Assembly: GCA_016934575.1 (NCBI GenBank)
Contig: JAFGSN010000187.1
Location: 1 to 54,332, forward strand
Source: Vicinamibacteria bacterium
GTDB lineage: Bacteria; Acidobacteriota; Vicinamibacteria; Fen-336
DNA: 54,332 nt
Direction: 5' to 3'
Part shown: positions 26,045-34,236 of the stretch, in pieces
Layout: each line of letters starts with the position of its first letter
Position numbering within the stretch: position 1 is the first letter of the stretch
Translations under genes and position numbers: made by a program
The notes under the pieces: generated by a model
The model's database searches: none
Told to the model about the DNA's origin: nothing
The model's input: only the letters and a program-made list of their open reading frames with translations

Positions 26045-26716
26045 TCAGGGATTCTCTCCAGGCAACAATGGCCGTAACGTCACGACGTATTTCTTGTCGC
26101 GATGACAGACGGAAGCCGGCGCTGCTCCAGTCGGCCATCCCGACGCCATCTCGGCCGGAACGACGCGAGGAGCGGGCAGAACGTCGATCAAGGGCAACGC
26201 GAAGCTCCAGCTCCGACAGCCCCCCCGCAACTCGCCGGAGCGGACAGCCAACCGGTATCTGATCGCTTGATAAGGCCGAAGGGCCGGACTATCGAAGCAA
26301 AGCATGCGCTCGATCAACTGACTCAAGGGCTTCAGGCCCGACGGAACCGCGCCGAGATCGCCACGGGCCGTGAGCATGCCGCCCTTGCGAATATGGAGCT
26401 TGTATCGGGTTTCGCCCGGTCCCAGAACAACCTCGCCGGTCCAGACCCTCATCTTTCGAACATGATCGATCCGCTTCTGCAACCCATGCCGCTCCTTCCT
26501 CTCGAGACGGCAAGTATATATATCCGATGTCCCGCCCACGAAAACCTGTCCACTCCGGAGCATCACAAACCGCGGCGGAGCGGCTTCCGGAATAAAGTCA
26601 GGTGCGGGCGATCCGGCCACCTCGAACACAAGCTCCGCCTCCGGCACGCCGCATGGGGCGAAGGAAGCTGAAAACAGGGCGCAGACAGCGCCAAACGTCC
26701 AGGATGACACTCTCAT
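26045..26716 (-). CDS. Secreted protein of unknown function
   Basis: 223 residues. Residues 7-21 (FGAVCALFSASFAPC) form a signal peptide, perhaps a lipoprotein type because of Cys22, though the lipobox is poor. The mature protein contains AAPPRFVMLRSGQVFVGGTSDIY, reminiscent of short beta-rich proteins, and a basic helix RLERKERHGLQKRI. There are no catalytic motifs I recognise. It precedes rho by 50 bp in the same direction and has its own probable promoter about 105 bases upstream (TATAAT on the minus strand). I assign no function. Confidence 0.6.
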   Translation of the reverse strand: MRVSSWTFGAVCALFSASFAPCGVPEAELVFEVAGSPAPDFIPEAAPPRFVMLRSGQVFVGGTSDIYTCRLERKERHGLQKRIDHVRKMRVWTGEVVLGPGETRYKLHIRKGGMLTARGDLGAVPSGLKPLSQLIERMLCFDSPALRPYQAIRYRLAVRSGELRGGCRSWSFALPLIDVLPAPRVVPAEMASGWPTGAAPASVCHRDKKYVVTLRPLLPGENP

Positions 26717-26827
26717 TCACGTGAGCCGCCGCAGGGCATCCCTATCGATCAACTGTCTCGAGCGCCGATCACCACCACGGGCAGGGGGTGCGACCAGCGA
26801 CTCGGACCCCACGGCAAAATCGTATCG

Positions 26828-26870
26828 ATTATATCAGCCCTTTCCGGAAAAAGCACCTCTTTTATATCAG
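26828..26870 (-). promoter_or_regulatory. Promoter/operator region with direct repeats and a palindrome
   Basis: On the plus strand TTATATCAG occurs at 26829-26837 and again at 26862-26870, starts 33 bp apart (about three helical turns), with the palindrome TTTCCGGAAA (26841-26850) between. On the minus strand the first repeat contains a perfect -10 TATAAT (26833-26828); no good -35 is visible. The second repeat overlaps the stop codon of the TPR gene. It is a plausible regulated promoter for the secreted-protein/rho unit. Confidence 0.5.
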
Positions 26871-27526
26871 TTGAAGGGTCTTTCGGGAGGGGGCCATGGA
26901 TCGCCTCGCTGAGCGGATTCATACGCGGCCCGTGCCCCGGGACGATTCTTCCAGAAGTCCGAATCAAGCCTCTGCGCCTCCCTGAAAGCCTCGACTGCTT
27001 CTTCATGCCGCCCGATCCTCGCCAGCGCAAAGCCCAGTGAACCGAAGGCGCTCACGGAATCTGGACGAAGAATCAACGACTTACGTAGGGGAAGCAGTGC
27101 ATCCCAAGGACGCCCCAGACCGAAGAGAATCGTATCTGCCAGCCGAAGATGCGCCTCGGCATCCTCCGGACGAAGCTGCACGAGCTTCTGATAGGCGTCC
27201 GCCGCCTCGTTCCATCGCGCCAGGTTTGCCAGATGGAGCGCAAGCACGCCCTGCGCCACGGATCTGCGCTCCGGGCCAAGCGGCAACAAAAGAGCTTGCC
27301 TGCAGGCCGCGACGCCCTCCTCCTTGCGTGAGGACATGCAAGAATAGAAAGCTTCATGCGGCGCCAGGACGCCCGCCGTCTCCTCCGAACTCGACGCCGA
27401 GGAAAACGCGACAAGAACGGCGCCCACGAACCCAGCGCGGCCGATTCGTCGCCAAACGAGCGACACTGCATTGTCGCGAACAACGCGATTGTCACGGAGT
27501 AATGAAGTTCCGCATAATCTCTTCAT
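26867..27526 (-). CDS. Exported TPR-repeat protein
   Basis: About 219 residues. A hydrophobic stretch IGRAGFVGAVLVAFSSAS near residues 29-46 suggests export with a long n-region. Tetratricopeptide repeats follow: ARWNEAADAYQKLVQLRPED, AEAHLRLADTILFGLGRPWD, then SVSAFGSLGFALARIGRHEE, ending in FREAQRLD. About three to four TPR units make a scaffold for protein-protein contact. Start taken at ATG 27526, since the track's TTG at 27532 is less likely. It is divergent from the DUF4126 gene and ends 150 bp before the unknown secreted-protein gene, which runs in the same direction. Confidence 0.75.
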   Translation of the reverse strand: MKRLCGTSLLRDNRVVRDNAVSLVWRRIGRAGFVGAVLVAFSSASSSEETAGVLAPHEAFYSCMSSRKEEGVAACRQALLLPLGPERRSVAQGVLALHLANLARWNEAADAYQKLVQLRPEDAEAHLRLADTILFGLGRPWDALLPLRKSLILRPDSVSAFGSLGFALARIGRHEEAVEAFREAQRLDSDFWKNRPGARAAYESAQRGDPWPPPERPFN

Positions 27527-27618
27527 CGTCAATCAATCAGCTCATGATCCGGCCGGGTATGCGATGCCGCGTGCGCTTGACGAGAAAAGCATATCGCGAA
27601 AAAGGACACCGCGCTTGC

Positions 27619-27647
27619 TTGACAGCCGCCGCCGCTGATTTTAGGCT
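27619..27647 (+). promoter_or_regulatory. Probable sigma70 promoter of the DUF4126 gene (leaderless)
   Basis: TTGACA, 17 bases, TAGGCT. The -35 is perfect and the spacing ideal. The ATG at 27654 begins only 6 bases after the -10 hexamer, where transcription itself should start, and there is no Shine-Dalgarno, so a leaderless mRNA is predicted. Confidence 0.55.
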
Positions 27648-27653
27648 CGAACC

Positions 27654-28235
27654 ATGACTACGGCGCCCTGGAGCGACGTGCTGCCGTCACTGGCACTGGC
27701 TATCGCTCTCGCCGCCTGCGCGGGCCTGCGCGCCTGGCTGCCGCTGTTCCTGGCCGCCGCGCTCGCGCGCCTGGGATGGCTCGACCTCAACCAATCCTTC
27801 GCCTTTCTCGCGTCCAACCAGGCGTTGATCCTCTTCGGAGCCGCGACTCTGATCGAGATCGCCGCGGACAAGATCCCGGCAGTCGATCATGCCCTGGACG
27901 CGGCGTCAACGGTGATTCGTCCGCTGGCGGGATCGCTCCTAGCCGCTTCGGTCCTTGGTTGGATCAAGGACCCCCTAGCCGCCTTGGCTCTCGGCATCGT
28001 CGTCGGGGCGCCCGCGGCTTTCGTGCCGCACGCCGCCAAGGCCAGCCTACGAACCGTAACGAGCGCGTTGACGGCCGGCATGGCCAATCCCATTCTGAGC
28101 TTCATGGAAGACGTTTTCACCGTCGTGCTGTTCGTCCTCGCGGTGCTCGTGCCCGTGCTGGTCCTCGTGATACTGCTGGGCGCCGCGTACTTCGCTTCGC
28201 GGCGTGCGAGAAGAAGACGACGCCGCTTCGCATGA
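27654..28235 (+). CDS. DUF4126 family membrane protein
   Basis: 193 residues with about five hydrophobic segments. ACAGLRAWLPLFLAAALARLG, LIEIAADKIPAVDHALDAAS and IRPLAGSLLAASVLG are the defining stretches of DUF4126. The AADKIP..DH motif sits between membrane helices. The C-terminus ends in an Arg-rich cytoplasmic tail (RRARRRRRRFA). Function of the family is unknown. It is transcribed from the predicted leaderless promoter and ends 72 bp before the FHA-phosphatase gene, so the two could be co-transcribed. Confidence 0.88.
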   Translation: MTTAPWSDVLPSLALAIALAACAGLRAWLPLFLAAALARLGWLDLNQSFAFLASNQALILFGAATLIEIAADKIPAVDHALDAASTVIRPLAGSLLAASVLGWIKDPLAALALGIVVGAPAAFVPHAAKASLRTVTSALTAGMANPILSFMEDVFTVVLFVLAVLVPVLVLVILLGAAYFASRRARRRRRRFA

Positions 28236-28307
28236 CTCGCGCGGGCCGCACGCGAATGATCGAGTCGCAGCCTGACGGCGCGTACGCGATAGGATGAGTC
28301 GCGCTGC

Positions 28308-29984
28308 ATGCCAAGAATCGAGATGGAGAAAGGCGACGGACGGAGCTGGTCGGTGCCTCTGCGCGGCGATCACGTCACGATCGGCCGCTCGCAAGACAAC
28401 GATATCTGCCTTCCCGACCAATGGCTGTCCCGGCATCATGCCGAGATCCGTCGTCGCGCGAACGATCACTACCTAATAGATCTCGGAAGCCGCAACGGCA
28501 GCTTCATCAACGAGTCTCGGGCGCGAAACGAAGAAAAGCTCAAGCATGGCGATCTCATAAGACTGGGCGAGAACCGGTTGAGATTCCTCGATGATGAGCG
28601 CGAACCGGCGTTCGGTAAGCCGACTCTCCCGACGGAGGCCGTGCCGCCCAGGACAAAAGTCTTCACCATGTCGGAAATGTTCGCCACACACGAGCCTTCC
28701 TTCGTGGAGAACGACGCATCGGCGCTTCAAAACCGTTCCCTTGGGCTGATCGCCGAAACGGCCAGCATCTTGCTCGTCGAGCATCGTCCCCTGCCGGATA
28801 TCTACGAACGCATTCTGTCGTTGTTGATGCGGGCGGTGCCCGCCGAGCGAGCGGCTATTCTTCGCCTCGAAGGCGATCCGCCGGAACCGACGATCAAGGC
28901 TTCCCGCAGTCGCTGCGGCGAGTCCATCGCGCGCATCAGCCGTTCGATCGCGCGCAAGGTCGTGAGGGAACGAGTCGTGCTTCTATTGCCCGACATCATG
29001 GAGGACGCGGACCTCAGCTCACGGGAGAGCATTCTCACGACGGGTATTCGCTCGGCGCTTTGCGCGCCACTTTGGTTCCGCGCTCCGTCTTCGGATCAGG
29101 ACGCGGTCATCGGCCTGGTCTATCTGGACACGCGCCGGCATGACCGCCCCCTGTGCGACGCCGACGTGCCCATCGCGAGCGCCCTGGCCAACATCGCGGC
29201 GGCCAAGATCGAAAACGTGCGCCTGCTCGATGAGAGCATCGAGAAACGGCGTCTCGAGGAGGACATCCGCGTGGCGGCTGAAGTGCAGCGCAGCCTGCTT
29301 CCGCGCGATCTGCCTCGCGTCGCCGGTCATGACCTGGCCGGCTCGACCCGACCCTGTCATGCCGTGGGAGGCGACTACTACGATCTGCTTGCCGATGATC
29401 ACCGGCTACTCCTGTCCCTCGGCGACGTCTCGGGCAAAGGAACGAGCGCCGCGCTGCTCATGAGCGTCCTGCGCGCCAGCGCGCGCGCCCACTGGCGCGA
29501 CGACGCGCCCGCGGCGGCCATGGCGCGGATCAATCGGACGGTCTTCGAAAACACGCCGGCCAATCGTTACGTGACCTTCTTTCTCGCGGCGCTCGACATA
29601 CGCGACGATCGACTTCGTTTCGTCAACGCCGGCCACAATCCCGGCCTGCTGATTCGCGCCGGCGGCGGCGTTGAACGCCTCCGGGACGGCGGCGTGGCCC
29701 TGGGCGTATTCGAAGAGGCGCATTATGAAGAGGGCGAAACGCGGCTGCTGCCCGGCGACACGTTGCTCCTGTACTCGGACGGCGTGACCGAAACATGGAA
29801 CGAGCGGGAGGAGGAGTTCGGCGAGGCGGGCCTGATCGGCGTGGTCACGCGCTGCCGCCGGCTCGGCGCGTCCGCGATCGAGTCCGAGATCTACCAGGAG
29901 CTCGAACGCTTCGCTCCCGGGACGCGCGCCATGGATGATCGGACTCTTCTCGTCGTCAAGCGCCTTCCATGTCCCGTCGCGTAG
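28308..29984 (+). CDS. FHA-GAF-PP2C (SpoIIE-type) protein phosphatase
   Basis: 558 residues in three domains. FHA at 1-100: VTIGRSQDNDICLPDQWLSR and DLGSRNGSFIN carry the phosphothreonine-binding Arg, Ser, His and Asn. GAF at about 145-320, with AIGLVYLDTRRHDRP-like ending. SpoIIE/RsbU-type PP2C at about 335-555: AVGGDYYDLL, LGDVSGKGTSAALLMS, FVNAGHNPGLLI and LLYSDGVTE provide the metal-binding aspartates. Such enzymes dephosphorylate anti-sigma antagonists or other Ser/Thr-phosphoproteins; the FHA domain should dock onto a phosphoprotein. No Ser/Thr kinase or STAS gene is in the window. The pseudo-receiver gene follows 108 bp downstream in the same direction. Confidence 0.93.
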   Translation: MPRIEMEKGDGRSWSVPLRGDHVTIGRSQDNDICLPDQWLSRHHAEIRRRANDHYLIDLGSRNGSFINESRARNEEKLKHGDLIRLGENRLRFLDDEREPAFGKPTLPTEAVPPRTKVFTMSEMFATHEPSFVENDASALQNRSLGLIAETASILLVEHRPLPDIYERILSLLMRAVPAERAAILRLEGDPPEPTIKASRSRCGESIARISRSIARKVVRERVVLLLPDIMEDADLSSRESILTTGIRSALCAPLWFRAPSSDQDAVIGLVYLDTRRHDRPLCDADVPIASALANIAAAKIENVRLLDESIEKRRLEEDIRVAAEVQRSLLPRDLPRVAGHDLAGSTRPCHAVGGDYYDLLADDHRLLLSLGDVSGKGTSAALLMSVLRASARAHWRDDAPAAAMARINRTVFENTPANRYVTFFLAALDIRDDRLRFVNAGHNPGLLIRAGGGVERLRDGGVALGVFEEAHYEEGETRLLPGDTLLLYSDGVTETWNEREEEFGEAGLIGVVTRCRRLGASAIESEIYQELERFAPGTRAMDDRTLLVVKRLPCPVA

Positions 29985-30011
29985 ATTCCCGGGCGCGCTT
30001 CTTGACGTTGC

Positions 30012-30063
30012 CGGCGTGTTCACGCCGATCGATTCCATCAAGTCCGCCGCGGGGCGGTATACT
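30012..30063 (+). promoter_or_regulatory. Hairpin and possible -10 element before the pseudo-receiver gene
   Basis: CGGCGTG-TT-CACGCCG (30012-30027) is a compact 7-bp inverted repeat, and TATACT at 30058-30063 resembles a -10 box 30 bases before the start codon; no clear -35. The hairpin may end the phosphatase transcript while the -10 restarts transcription. Confidence 0.3.
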
Positions 30064-30092
30064 ACGAAGGAACTGTTGCGGAATGCGCTTCC

Positions 30093-33000
30093 ATGGCCGA
30101 GATCCGCGCGCTAGTCGTCGATAACGATGAACGCTTCATGGAGCTGCTCCGCTCCTCGCTGGACCCATATGGCGTCCGAATCGACGTCGCCAGCGACGCC
30201 AACGACTGTCTTGACCGCGTCGCCAGCCTGAGATTGGACGTTGTTTTCATTTCCGTGGAAGCTCCGGATAAATCGGGCTTTAAGCTGTTCAGTCGCGTCA
30301 AGGGGCTGAGCAAGGTTCTTCCGGTGGTCCTCGTCACATCGACCGTCCCTCCGGCGGACATGACCCTGCATCAGAAGCTCAAGATCCACGCGGACGATTA
30401 CTGGAACAAAAGCGATCTCACGCCGGAATCCGTCGTCAACCGCATGGCTAAGATCGTTCCGCTCAATGAACGACATCGCGCGGAAGCCGATGCGACTGAA
30501 AACGAAGACTTCATCGTCGTGGAGGACGCCGAGCTGGACGAGTTATTGAGCGATATCTCGCGGGCCGAGCGATCCATGTCGGAGAAAGCCGCGAAAAATT
30601 CGCCGCCCGACGCGCATCAAGAGCGCCTCGTGGCTCACGTGCACTCTCCCGTGCGCGGATTGAGCCTGGACGAGCTGGAGGCGCTCGTGGCCGAGCTGTC
30701 GGACTCGAGCTCCGCGCCGGCGTCCGCCGCCGCCTCTCCGACGACAAACCGCGGCGCCGACGGCAGTTCGGAAGAAAACGCGGAAATCCTGCGGCTGCGA
30801 AACGAGCTGGACGAAGCGCGGCGCATCGCTCGCGCTTCCCCGTTTTCTCAGGATTTCTTCCGTCTGCTCGAGAACGTTCGCGACAAGGAAAAGGAGATCT
30901 TCGACCTCAACGTGAAGCTCGAGGCGCGCAAGCGCGAGCTGTCATCAAGGACCGGAACGGCGCGCCAGTTGGCGGAGCAGCTTCTCGGAGCGCTCAGGTT
31001 AAGGGAGCATGAGCAGGAAATCATCTCCACGATGGAAGACGATCTCGGAGCGATTCGCGCCGAGCTGGAGAGAGAGCGCGCGGAGCGAGAGACGCTCCGC
31101 CTGCAACAGGACGCGGAAATCAAGCGTCTCGAAGCCGATTTCTCCCTCGAACGCGAACGCCATGCCGAGGCCTGCCGCCGCTATGAAACGACGATCACGG
31201 AAAACAGAACCCGTCACGCGGATGAGCTGAGAGACGAGGCGCAGGCCCGTCTTACCACCCTCGAGGCTATCGAGACGCGCCTGCGCGAAGAAAAGAACCA
31301 CGCCGTCGAGAACGCCATCGAGCGTGAGCGCCGGGAGCGCGACGAACGAATCCAGGAGCTGAAACGCGCCCACGAAGAGCAACTCGCCGCCCAGGAGCGT
31401 GAGCACGAGGCCGCGCGCAAGGGCGCTTCCGAGGAGCTGGCGCAGATACACGCGGCGCTGGAGAAACGCCTGGAAGAGATGCGCCGCGAGCGCGATGCGC
31501 GCGCCAGTCAACTCGCCGACGAGCACGCCCAGGCTTTGCTTGTCAAGGAGCAAGAGCACAAGAACGCGCTCGCGTCCATCGAGCGTCGATTGCATGATGA
31601 AGGTCTACGCGAGATCGAGGAGATCCGGCGGCAACACGCGGCGCAGTTGCGCGATAACGAGACGCTCCATGCCCAGGCGTTGGCCGAGGCCGAGCGCCGG
31701 CATCAGGGCGTCCTGGCGGAGATCGAGAAGCGGACGACGAGAGAGAAGAATGAAACGATACGCGCCTCGTCGTCCGAATGGGAAGGCCGACTGGCGCAGT
31801 TACGGCGCGAGCACGCCCAGGCGCTCGCGGCGCGCGAAGAGGAACACGAGCGGAAACGTCATGACATGCAGGCGCAGATCTCCGTGCAGTTGGGCCACGA
31901 GCGCGAGCAGACCGCCGAGCTCCGTCGCGTCGTGGACGAGATGTCGGCCGCGCGCGGCAGGCTCGAGCGACAACTCGACGAAACCCGCGATCAGCTCGAA
32001 TCGAAGCTGGCTGCCCTGGAAGTGCGCCACGCCGAGGCGCTGCACGAGGTCGAACAGAACCGTCTGATGGATCTTCAGACGGCCGAGAAACACCTGGCCG
32101 AGGAGAAGTCTCGGGCAATCGCCGCCGCGGAAGCCGGGTGGCGGCGGAAACTGGAACAGGCGCAACACGAGCGCGACGAGGCGATCGAGGCGTCGCGTCG
32201 GGATCTCGAGGCGCGAATGGCCGCCGCCGAGAAGTCGCAACGCGATCTGCGCGAGCGCGAGGCCTCGGAGATCACGGCAATGCGCCTGGAACTGAACCGG
32301 ATGCAGCGGGAATCGAGAGAAACGGAGTCGCGGCACGCGGAAGCGCTGCGTTTGGCCGATAAACAGCGAGACGACGCGCTGCGGGCCCTTGAAGGCCGCC
32401 TGAACGAGAAAAAGACCCAGGCGCTTTCGGCGCTCGACAACGAATGGCGCGAAAAGATGGAACAAGAGCGCAGGCGACATGCGGAAGCGCTGGCGCTTCT
32501 GAGACAGGAGCACGAAGCCGCATCCTCCGTTCAAGAAATGCAACTCCGGGAAATGCGGGAACGCGGGGGCGAGGAGATCAGATCTCTGCGCGCCGAAGCC
32601 CAGGATCTGCGCGACAAATTGTCGCTTATACAAGCCCAGCAATCCGAGGGACATCGACAGGCGGAAGTCGAACGCGACGCCGCTCTACAGGCCCTTGAGG
32701 CGCTTCTCGCCGAGAAGCAAGCGCAGGCGCTCGCGAAAACCGAGGAACAGTGGCGTCAAAAACTGAACGCGGCCAACCGCGAGAAGACCGATCTCCTCAT
32801 GACCGTGCAACGCGAACGCGAGCAGCTTGACGCTTCGGCGCACCAAGCGCAGGGCGAGGCGCTTGAAAAGAAAGAGGGCGAGCTCAAGATCGTCATGGCG
32901 GAAAACGCACGCCTCGAACAACAGCTCACGGAATCAAAGAGCGTCGTCGCGAATCATGAGCGCGCCATTGATTCGCTCCGGCGCGAGTCCGCCGATCAAG

Positions 33001-33206
33001 CTCAGACGATCGCCTCCCTCAAGGCGATGATCGGTGATTTTACCGTCGCTCCTGCGGGGCCGGATCAACCGATTCCAAAGGTCGCGGCCGCCGCCAAGCC
33101 GAATATGCCGCCACCCGCGACGCCCGGCGCAACGACACCCAAGCCCGCCGGGTCGTCTAGTCCGAAGGTGCCGCAGAAGACAACATCCGGATCAAATCGG
33201 CGATGA
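30093..33206 (+). CDS. FrzS-like protein: pseudo-receiver domain plus long coiled coil
   Basis: 1037 residues. Residues 1-125 fold as a response-regulator receiver: the acidic pair is D10/D12 (VVDNDE), T82 and K106 (YWNK) are kept, but the phospho-acceptor site in LDVVFISVEAPDKSG is Ser54 instead of Asp. Residues about 220-970 are an almost uninterrupted coiled coil rich in Glu, Arg, Ala and Gln, with recurring blocks such as 'RRHAEAL..L..EHE' and 'ALEALLAEKQAQAL'. The tail is Pro/Thr/Lys-rich. This is the architecture of Myxococcus FrzS, a polar protein controlling type IV pilus motility whose receiver also cannot be phosphorylated; orthology is an inference. It is a likely cytoplasmic scaffold, about 50 bp of its 3' end overlapping a convergent small gene. 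Confidence 0.85.
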   Translation: MAEIRALVVDNDERFMELLRSSLDPYGVRIDVASDANDCLDRVASLRLDVVFISVEAPDKSGFKLFSRVKGLSKVLPVVLVTSTVPPADMTLHQKLKIHADDYWNKSDLTPESVVNRMAKIVPLNERHRAEADATENEDFIVVEDAELDELLSDISRAERSMSEKAAKNSPPDAHQERLVAHVHSPVRGLSLDELEALVAELSDSSSAPASAAASPTTNRGADGSSEENAEILRLRNELDEARRIARASPFSQDFFRLLENVRDKEKEIFDLNVKLEARKRELSSRTGTARQLAEQLLGALRLREHEQEIISTMEDDLGAIRAELERERAERETLRLQQDAEIKRLEADFSLERERHAEACRRYETTITENRTRHADELRDEAQARLTTLEAIETRLREEKNHAVENAIERERRERDERIQELKRAHEEQLAAQEREHEAARKGASEELAQIHAALEKRLEEMRRERDARASQLADEHAQALLVKEQEHKNALASIERRLHDEGLREIEEIRRQHAAQLRDNETLHAQALAEAERRHQGVLAEIEKRTTREKNETIRASSSEWEGRLAQLRREHAQALAAREEEHERKRHDMQAQISVQLGHEREQTAELRRVVDEMSAARGRLERQLDETRDQLESKLAALEVRHAEALHEVEQNRLMDLQTAEKHLAEEKSRAIAAAEAGWRRKLEQAQHERDEAIEASRRDLEARMAAAEKSQRDLREREASEITAMRLELNRMQRESRETESRHAEALRLADKQRDDALRALEGRLNEKKTQALSALDNEWREKMEQERRRHAEALALLRQEHEAASSVQEMQLREMRERGGEEIRSLRAEAQDLRDKLSLIQAQQSEGHRQAEVERDAALQALEALLAEKQAQALAKTEEQWRQKLNAANREKTDLLMTVQREREQLDASAHQAQGEALEKKEGELKIVMAENARLEQQLTESKSVVANHERAIDSLRRESADQAQTIASLKAMIGDFTVAPAGPDQPIPKVAAAAKPNMPPPATPGATTPKPAGSSSPKVPQKTTSGSNRR

Positions 33207-33348
33207 TAATCGCCTCTTCCGCCCCCGATTGCAGATAGATCGGTATTGAGGCGCGATAGTGTTGACAGGCCTTGAGAAGCAGCTTGCGCTTCGGATCAGT
33301 AAGCCGCAAGGCGAACGCTTGATCTTCCGACTCTTCGGCGGAACTCAC
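33157..33348 (-). CDS. Small helical protein, 63 residues, unknown
   Basis: GTG start preceded by GGGGAG at good spacing; the ORF track starts six codons upstream. The product contains LRLTDPKRKLLLKACQHYRA, then SIPIYLQSGAEEAIIIADLI, giving two predicted amphipathic helices, and is composed like a genuine protein, unlike the Arg-rich shadow ORFs nearby. It follows the paralog pair in the same direction (76 bp after the end of the second) and its 3' end lies antisense to the last 50 bases of the pseudo-receiver gene. No family recognised. Confidence 0.5.
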   Translation of the reverse strand: MSSAEESEDQAFALRLTDPKRKLLLKACQHYRASIPIYLQSGAEEAIIIADLIRMLSSAAPSD

Positions 33349-33424
33349 CCGAAGCGCTCCCCACACAGAGCAATCGAGTCGTCACTCATCGCTCTATCGA
33401 ACGACCGATCAGAACAGACGGTGA

Positions 33425-34174
33425 TTATTCTGCGTCCGGCGCTTCTTCCTTCTTCTTGCCGGAAGAAGACGTGCGGATCCGGCCCTCCTCGGCAACCGAG
33501 ACGCGTTTGCGCGGCGGCGTCTCCTGACGATCGCCTACCGTGACCAGGAGCACTGGAGGAATGACTTCCTCCATCTGCTTCCGATCGTCGAAGAAAGCGT
33601 TGCGGATCGCGGCGGCGTGGATCGCCACTTCCTCCATGTCACGGTTGCCGGCGTCCTCCAGCTCCGAGAGCTTCTCGAGCACTTCGAGAATCGCCCGATT
33701 GAGCGGATCGTCCTGACCCTTCTCCTTGTCCAGGTGCTTGCCCAAAGCATTCACGTCTTGAATGGAGAGCGGATAGATCCGATACCCGTCCTTGGGCGAG
33801 CTGTACACGGACTGCAAGACGCCGAGTATCACCGAAAGGTTTTTGTGATAGATCCCGCCCTTGTGCCAGCGCGTCATCATCGCCAGGATGCGCCCGACGA
33901 TGAACTCGTTGGGCTGCACGCCCGAGAGCAAGAGGAACGGATCCCTGTCTCCGATGAGAGCGTCGATGACCCAGTGATTCTCGATCTCGAGCATACGCAG
34001 GAAGACCGGGTAGTTCTCGGGAGTGATCCCGATCGTGCTCAGGAAGGTCGCGTAGGTGACCGCGGCCTCGACAGCCTCGGTCGTCCGGCATCCGAAGATC
34101 CCTTGCAGAAGCCGGTTCTCGATCTCCGAGATCTGAGCTTCAGTCCAGACTGGCTCGTCTATAACGTTGTTCAT
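33425..34174 (-). CDS. Unknown soluble protein, tandem paralog A
   Basis: 249 residues without signal peptide or membrane segment. It is clearly paralogous to the neighbouring gene at 34237: shared blocks include NYPVFLRMLEIENHWV (NYPLFLKMLEIENHYV there), DPFLLLS, and LGVLQSVYSSPKDGYRIYPL, followed by LGKHLDKEKGQ. By eye about half of the core residues are identical. Predicted mostly helical. Paralog A has an extra charged tail from residue 215 (RKRVSVAEEGRIRTSSSGKK). AAGGGG precedes the ATG. I do not recognise the family. It is transcribed toward the FrzS-like gene, with the small 63-residue gene downstream. Confidence 0.8.
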   Translation of the reverse strand: MNNVIDEPVWTEAQISEIENRLLQGIFGCRTTEAVEAAVTYATFLSTIGITPENYPVFLRMLEIENHWVIDALIGDRDPFLLLSGVQPNEFIVGRILAMMTRWHKGGIYHKNLSVILGVLQSVYSSPKDGYRIYPLSIQDVNALGKHLDKEKGQDDPLNRAILEVLEKLSELEDAGNRDMEEVAIHAAAIRNAFFDDRKQMEEVIPPVLLVTVGDRQETPPRKRVSVAEEGRIRTSSSGKKKEEAPDAE

Positions 34175-34236
34175 CGTGTTACCCCTTCAACCCTCACGCT
34201 GTCCCGTAACCGTTGGTTCCCGAATCGTTCGCGCGG

